Shown in pieces: positions 60,062 to 64,000 of a stretch of DNA of 64,000 nt (position 1 is its first letter; the number at the start of each line of letters is the position of its first letter). The notes under the pieces are model-generated. The model did no database searches. It saw only the letters and a program-made list of their open reading frames with translations, and was not told the DNA's origin. Source of the stretch: Bdellovibrionales bacterium RIFOXYA1_FULL_36_14 (GTDB lineage Bacteria; Bdellovibrionota; Bacteriovoracia; Bacteriovoracales; Bacteriovoracaceae); the NCBI GenBank assembly GCA_001769975.1, contig MEPW01000018.1:62001-126000 (forward strand). The letters are read 5' to 3'. The translations under genes and the position numbers were made by a program.

Positions 60062-60298
60062 TTAAACTTCAAAGTCTTTTCTATTTTTTCGCAAAAATGA
60101 AGTCAACGAGCCTAATTTATCTAGTGTTCTTATGGCCCGTGTAGAAAGTCTTAATCGGATTGTTTCTCCAGTTTCTGGGTCATAAACTTTTTTGCTTTGT
60201 AAATTTGGTCTTTGGGCCATTTTCTTTCTATTGTTTGAATGTGAAACCGTGTTTCCAACCAATCTACGCTTTCTTGTCAAGTCACATACTCTTGCCAT
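60062..60298 (-). CDS. rpmB: 50S ribosomal protein L28
   Basis: MARVCDLTRKRRLVGNTVSHSNNRKKMAQRPNLQSKKVYDPETGETIRLRLSTRAIRTLDK. Confidence 0.95.
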   Translation of the reverse strand: MARVCDLTRKRRLVGNTVSHSNNRKKMAQRPNLQSKKVYDPETGETIRLRLSTRAIRTLDKLGSLTSFLRKNRKDFEV

Positions 60299-60379
60299 AA
60301 CTTATCCTTTATTTATTAATTTCAACTACTAACGGTTAAAACTTATATAACGTTATTGATATAAGTGCAAGTAAATATA

Positions 60380-61312
60380 TTAGAGCAAATATTTTTTCGC
60401 AAATTTTTCAATATCGGGCGCTGTAAAACCATGAAATTTATATAAATCTTCAGGAGTTCCTGATTCGCCAAAAATATTTCTTATTCCATAGCGACGAACT
60501 CTTTTGGGGCGATTGGCATTTTCTGACATCCATTCCGCAATCATTCCACCGGTGCCCCCATTGATAGTATGGTCTTCAAAAACAATAAATTCATCAAAAT
60601 TATTTGCCAGCATACTCATAAAAGCATTATCGATGGGATTGAGGCAATTGGCGTTGAATACTGCTGGATCGATTTTTCCTTCTTTAGCAATGTTATGGGC
60701 GGCTTCGAGGGCGTATTCCAGTACTCCACCACAGGCCATAAAAGCGACCTTCTGACCTTTTTTTACTTCAGGAAATATGCCCGGACGTTCGAATTTGTCC
60801 ATATTCATATCTTTAAGCCCTTGGCGAGTAAGTCTTAAGTAAACCGGACCTACATGATTGATAGACCATTCCACCATTTCCTTAGTTTCTTTAGCATCTG
60901 CAGGTTGTAAGACCACCATATTAGGAAGGGTCCTCATGATAGATAAATCTTCCAGTCCCATTTGAGAGTAGCCATCTTCACCAATTCCTACCCCACAATG
61001 GGTTCCTATCAGTTTCACGTTGGCATTGGCATAGGCTATAGAAATTCTTATTTGATCAAATCTTCCCGTTAAAAATGCGGCAAAGCTACAAATAAAAGGA
61101 ATTTTTCCTGAAAAGCTCATGCCGGTTGCGGCCCCAATCATATTTGCCTCTTGAATACCCATTTCAAAAAAACGATCCGGAAATTTATTTTTAAATAAGA
61201 TACTCATGGTGGACTTGGATAAATCGGCATCCAAACAAACAACATTTTTATATTTGTCCCCCAGTTCGCTTAGGGCCTCACCAAAAGCTTTTCTGCTTGC
61301 TGTTTTTCCCAT
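60380..61312 (-). CDS. Transketolase C-terminal subunit
   Basis: ASRKAFGEALSELGDKYKNVVCLDADLSKST, RFFEMGIQEANMIGAATGMSFSGKIPF, GEDGYSQMGLEDLSIMRTLPNM. Confidence 0.92.
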   Translation of the reverse strand: MGKTASRKAFGEALSELGDKYKNVVCLDADLSKSTMSILFKNKFPDRFFEMGIQEANMIGAATGMSFSGKIPFICSFAAFLTGRFDQIRISIAYANANVKLIGTHCGVGIGEDGYSQMGLEDLSIMRTLPNMVVLQPADAKETKEMVEWSINHVGPVYLRLTRQGLKDMNMDKFERPGIFPEVKKGQKVAFMACGGVLEYALEAAHNIAKEGKIDPAVFNANCLNPIDNAFMSMLANNFDEFIVFEDHTINGGTGGMIAEWMSENANRPKRVRRYGIRNIFGESGTPEDLYKFHGFTAPDIEKFAKKYLL

Positions 61313-61323
61313 AAAAGTAACTC

Positions 61324-62169
61324 CTATAACCCAATAGCTTGGTTTTGTTGAATCTCTTGTAGTGCTTGTTTACATTGCTCATCATTTGGAGCTGAACCGT
61401 GCCAGCCTACGATATTGCTTTCCATAAAAGAAACACCCTTGCCTTTAATAGTGTGGGCAATAATCATGGTAGGTTTTTCTGGGTGAGTTGTCGTTAGAGC
61501 TTGGACAATTTCCTCGTATTTGTGTCCGTTGATTACCAACGTATTCCATCCAAAAGCTTCCCATCTTTTTTCTGGTGGGTCCATATTTAAAACTTCTTTG
61601 ACGGTTCCATCTATTTGGGCCTTATTGTAATCCAAAATTAAAGTGAAATTTCCCAATTTGTGGTGAACGGCTGAGGAGGCGACTTCCCAAATTTGTCCTT
61701 CTTGCATTTCTCCATCTCCAATCAGAGCATAAACTCGGTGGGGGTTTTTATCTAGCTTATAGCTCATGGCAATTCCTTGAGCTATGGAGGCACCTTGGCC
61801 CAAGGAACCTGTGGAAGCCTCAATATAAGGTAATCTGACTCTGTCAGGATGCCCCTGCAGTCGAGACCCTAGATGTCTAAGCGTCATTAATTCACTTTCG
61901 GTAATATCGTATCCGACGGCATGTAAAATTGCGTAAAGAGCAGGTACACCATGGCCTTTGGATAGTATAAAACGATCCCTGTCAAAGGTATTAACCTTGC
62001 TCGGAGAGTGTTTCATGACGCCATCTTTTGCAAATAGAGCATAAATGATTTCAACACTAGAGAGGCTTCCACCGGGGTGTCCGCTTGCGCATTGATGGAT
62101 CATTTTTATAATGTTTGCCCGGATTTTAGGGGTTTCACTGGCCCAGCGATTAAAAACAGATTGATTCAT
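61324..62169 (-). CDS. Transketolase N-terminal subunit
   Basis: MIHQCASGHPGGSLSSVEIIYALF, DRFILSKGHGVPALYAIL, STGSLGQGASIAQGIAMSYKLD, ALIGDGEMQEGQIWE. Confidence 0.93.
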   Translation of the reverse strand: MNQSVFNRWASETPKIRANIIKMIHQCASGHPGGSLSSVEIIYALFAKDGVMKHSPSKVNTFDRDRFILSKGHGVPALYAILHAVGYDITESELMTLRHLGSRLQGHPDRVRLPYIEASTGSLGQGASIAQGIAMSYKLDKNPHRVYALIGDGEMQEGQIWEVASSAVHHKLGNFTLILDYNKAQIDGTVKEVLNMDPPEKRWEAFGWNTLVINGHKYEEIVQALTTTHPEKPTMIIAHTIKGKGVSFMESNIVGWHGSAPNDEQCKQALQEIQQNQAIGL

Positions 62170-62236
62170 GAAAAATTTCCTTTCCTTAGGTTAAATAAAT
62201 TTAAAGTATTGTATACCAAATGAAACTTCTTAGGCA

Positions 62237-62809
62237 TTAAAAAAGCGGTAGAATTTGTTGTTTGAAATAATCAAAAAGAAGTTTGGAAAAAGTATCGAAA
62301 TTGTTTTTAATCAACGTTTCATTAGTGGATTTATTGGGAAAATCGGAGATGATTTTGTAAGAATAAAAAGGGGTATTATCTTCCCTTGATGCTTGATAAA
62401 GCCCATAGGATTCCATGTCAACCAGATCAATATCTTTTAATGCGAATGCGTCAACGGATGTAAGGATTTTTTTTTCTGAAGTAAAACAACTAAAACTTCC
62501 GCTAGGTGTATCAATGTTATATAAAATATTTGATGCGTCAATTAGCGATTTAAGAGGGCATATTGAGTGCAGTTTTAAGGATTCGTTGATGGCCCCGGCG
62601 ATACCAAGGTTGATGATAAGTTCAAAGGGACCACGGTTGGATAAAAGTTTTTTTAAATTTTGATAGGCTAAATTTGATCCCATTTGGCAGATAAAAAGCA
62701 AAAATTTCTCGTTTTCGTAGAGATTGCTGACCTGACTACTTTTTTTAAAAGAGTAGTTTAAAAAAAAATGATAGGCCTCTAATTTATGGGCCATTATGAT
62801 AAGCTTCAT
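62237..62809 (-). CDS. Nucleoside phosphorylase/hydrolase-like protein (MTAN / futalosine hydrolase superfamily)
   Basis: ELIINLGIAGAINESL, DLVDMESYGLYQASREDNTPFYSYKIISDFPNKST. Confidence 0.75.
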   Translation of the reverse strand: MKLIIMAHKLEAYHFFLNYSFKKSSQVSNLYENEKFLLFICQMGSNLAYQNLKKLLSNRGPFELIINLGIAGAINESLKLHSICPLKSLIDASNILYNIDTPSGSFSCFTSEKKILTSVDAFALKDIDLVDMESYGLYQASREDNTPFYSYKIISDFPNKSTNETLIKNNFDTFSKLLFDYFKQQILPLF

Positions 62810-62857
62810 AAATGCTTTTTATAGCTAAAAGACAATCTTTGTCAAAGGTAGATAAAA

Positions 62858-63796
62858 ATGGGTACATTGCTTAAGCAGATTTCTCCGCTGGCACTTACTT
62901 TTGGAGGTGCTTCCATCAGCGGCGAAGGTCGTGGGTATGGTTTTGGAGATATATCAAAGGACCAGTCTCTTGCTCTTTTACAATATGCCTTTGAGCGTGG
63001 CATAAAAATCTATGATACTGCTCCAATCTATGGTTTTAGAACCAGTGAGCAAAGAATTGGAGCTGCATTTAAAAAAATTAGAGAGAAAGTTTTTATAGTC
63101 TCAAAATGTGGAGTGTGTTGGCATGATAACTTACGAGTTAATATGAGTAATGATCCCAAAATTGTCACTAAAATGCTTGAGACTACTCTTAAAGATTTAG
63201 CTAGTTCTTACGTGGATCTTTACATGATTCACTGGCCTGATAAAAATGTCGATGTACGGGTTACTATGGAAGTTTTATCTAAGGCCAAACTTCAGGGGAA
63301 GATTAAACATATTGGTCTTTGTAATACCAATTTAGACGAAATCAATAAGGCCTGCGAGATTGATAATGTGGAAGTGATTCAATCAGAGCTCAATTTATTT
63401 AATCGACATGTAGTGCGTGAAATGTTTAAAGAAATAAAAAAGACTCAGCGAAGTTTTATGTCTTGGGGAACTCTGGATAAGGGAATTTTAACGGGACATG
63501 CTCATCTTGAAAGAAAGTATGACGCCAGCGACCTGCGAAGCTCTGCTCCCTGGTGGAAAAAATCCAATCTAGATTTTAAGTTTAAAAAATATAAAGAATT
63601 AAAATGGATTTTGAATAAATACCATATAACTGGAGCAGAACTCGCTGTTGGGCATAACCTTATGTATGACGAAGTTGATCAGGTTATTGTGGGAATGAGA
63701 AGTGAAAAACAATTAGATGAGGTCTTACAAGCACTGCAAAACAAGATACCAAAAGAGGCGATCTTGGAGGCAATAAGTATAATCGATGATGAATGA
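62858..63796 (+). CDS. Aldo/keto reductase
   Basis: YAFERGIKIYDTAPIYGFRTSEQRIGAAFKK, VDLYMIHWPD, IKHIGLCNTNLDEI, VQSELNLFNR. Confidence 0.9.
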   Translation: MGTLLKQISPLALTFGGASISGEGRGYGFGDISKDQSLALLQYAFERGIKIYDTAPIYGFRTSEQRIGAAFKKIREKVFIVSKCGVCWHDNLRVNMSNDPKIVTKMLETTLKDLASSYVDLYMIHWPDKNVDVRVTMEVLSKAKLQGKIKHIGLCNTNLDEINKACEIDNVEVIQSELNLFNRHVVREMFKEIKKTQRSFMSWGTLDKGILTGHAHLERKYDASDLRSSAPWWKKSNLDFKFKKYKELKWILNKYHITGAELAVGHNLMYDEVDQVIVGMRSEKQLDEVLQALQNKIPKEAILEAISIIDDE

Positions 63797-64000
63797 GACT
63801 AATTTTTTTTCAGTGATTGTTCCGACTTATAACCGGGAAAAAGTCCTTTTCCGGGCCATCAATTCAGTGATGAATCAAACTTTTTCGGATTTTGATTTAT
63901 GGATTATAGATGATGGTTCTACTGATTCGACTGAACATTTAGTTAAAGAGTATCGTAAGCATCATCCTTTGCGAGAAAAGATATTTTATCAAAAAATTGA
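63786..64000 (+). CDS. Glycosyltransferase family 2 (N-terminal part, runs off window)
   Basis: Not in ORF track. ATG 63786 overlaps the aldo/keto reductase stop; MMNETNFFSVIVPTYNREKVLFRAINSVMNQTFSDFDLWIIDDGSTDSTEHLVKEY. Confidence 0.88.
   Translation, partial: MMNETNFFSVIVPTYNREKVLFRAINSVMNQTFSDFDLWIIDDGSTDSTEHLVKEYRKHHPLREKIFYQKI

Noticed and set aside
1-64000. CRISPR arrays, tRNA/rRNA genes, transposons or prophage genes
   Set aside because: No regularly spaced repeats, cloverleaf-like genes, rRNA sequence, transposase, integrase or phage structural motifs were recognised by eye; tRNAscan and an HMM search would be needed to exclude them formally.

Overview
The window is a compact, AT-rich bacterial chromosomal region of mostly housekeeping genes mixed with many exported proteins and lipoproteins. 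The combination of a TIGR02147-type regulator, large lipoproteins and multiple secreted proteases suggests a Bdellovibrionota/Bacteriovorax-like bacterium (inference only). Recognisable genes include uppP, cinA, an ornithine carbamoyltransferase / COG2403 GTPase / carbamate kinase group, an M18 aminopeptidase, homodimeric pyruvate dehydrogenase E1 (aceE), BtpA, a ChlI-like AAA+ ATPase plus VWA protein, class III FBPase, pyruvate:ferredoxin oxidoreductase, a GctAB-like CoA-transferase, sfsA, pyrE, rpmE, rpmG, rpmB, ExbBD, a subtilase, a split transketolase, an aldo/keto reductase, and a GT2 cut by the window end. Two edge CDSs (1..2739 minus; 63786..64000 plus) are missing from the ORF track. 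I saw no CRISPR array, rRNA, tRNA, transposase or prophage module. The strongest observations are: (1) ChlI-like and VWA ORFs joined through an A10 tract containing an in-frame A AAA AAG slippery heptamer, suggesting a -1 frameshift fusion; (2) a histidine kinase-like protein whose phospho-acceptor His is Asn; (3) a lipoprotein metzincin whose signal peptide has no ATG/GTG/TTG start but has an AAGGAG followed by ATT codons; (4) a three-repeat Cys-rich secreted miniprotein flanked by two near-identical hairpins; (5) a 31-nt perfect hairpin immediately after a stop codon but inside the overlapping next ORF.
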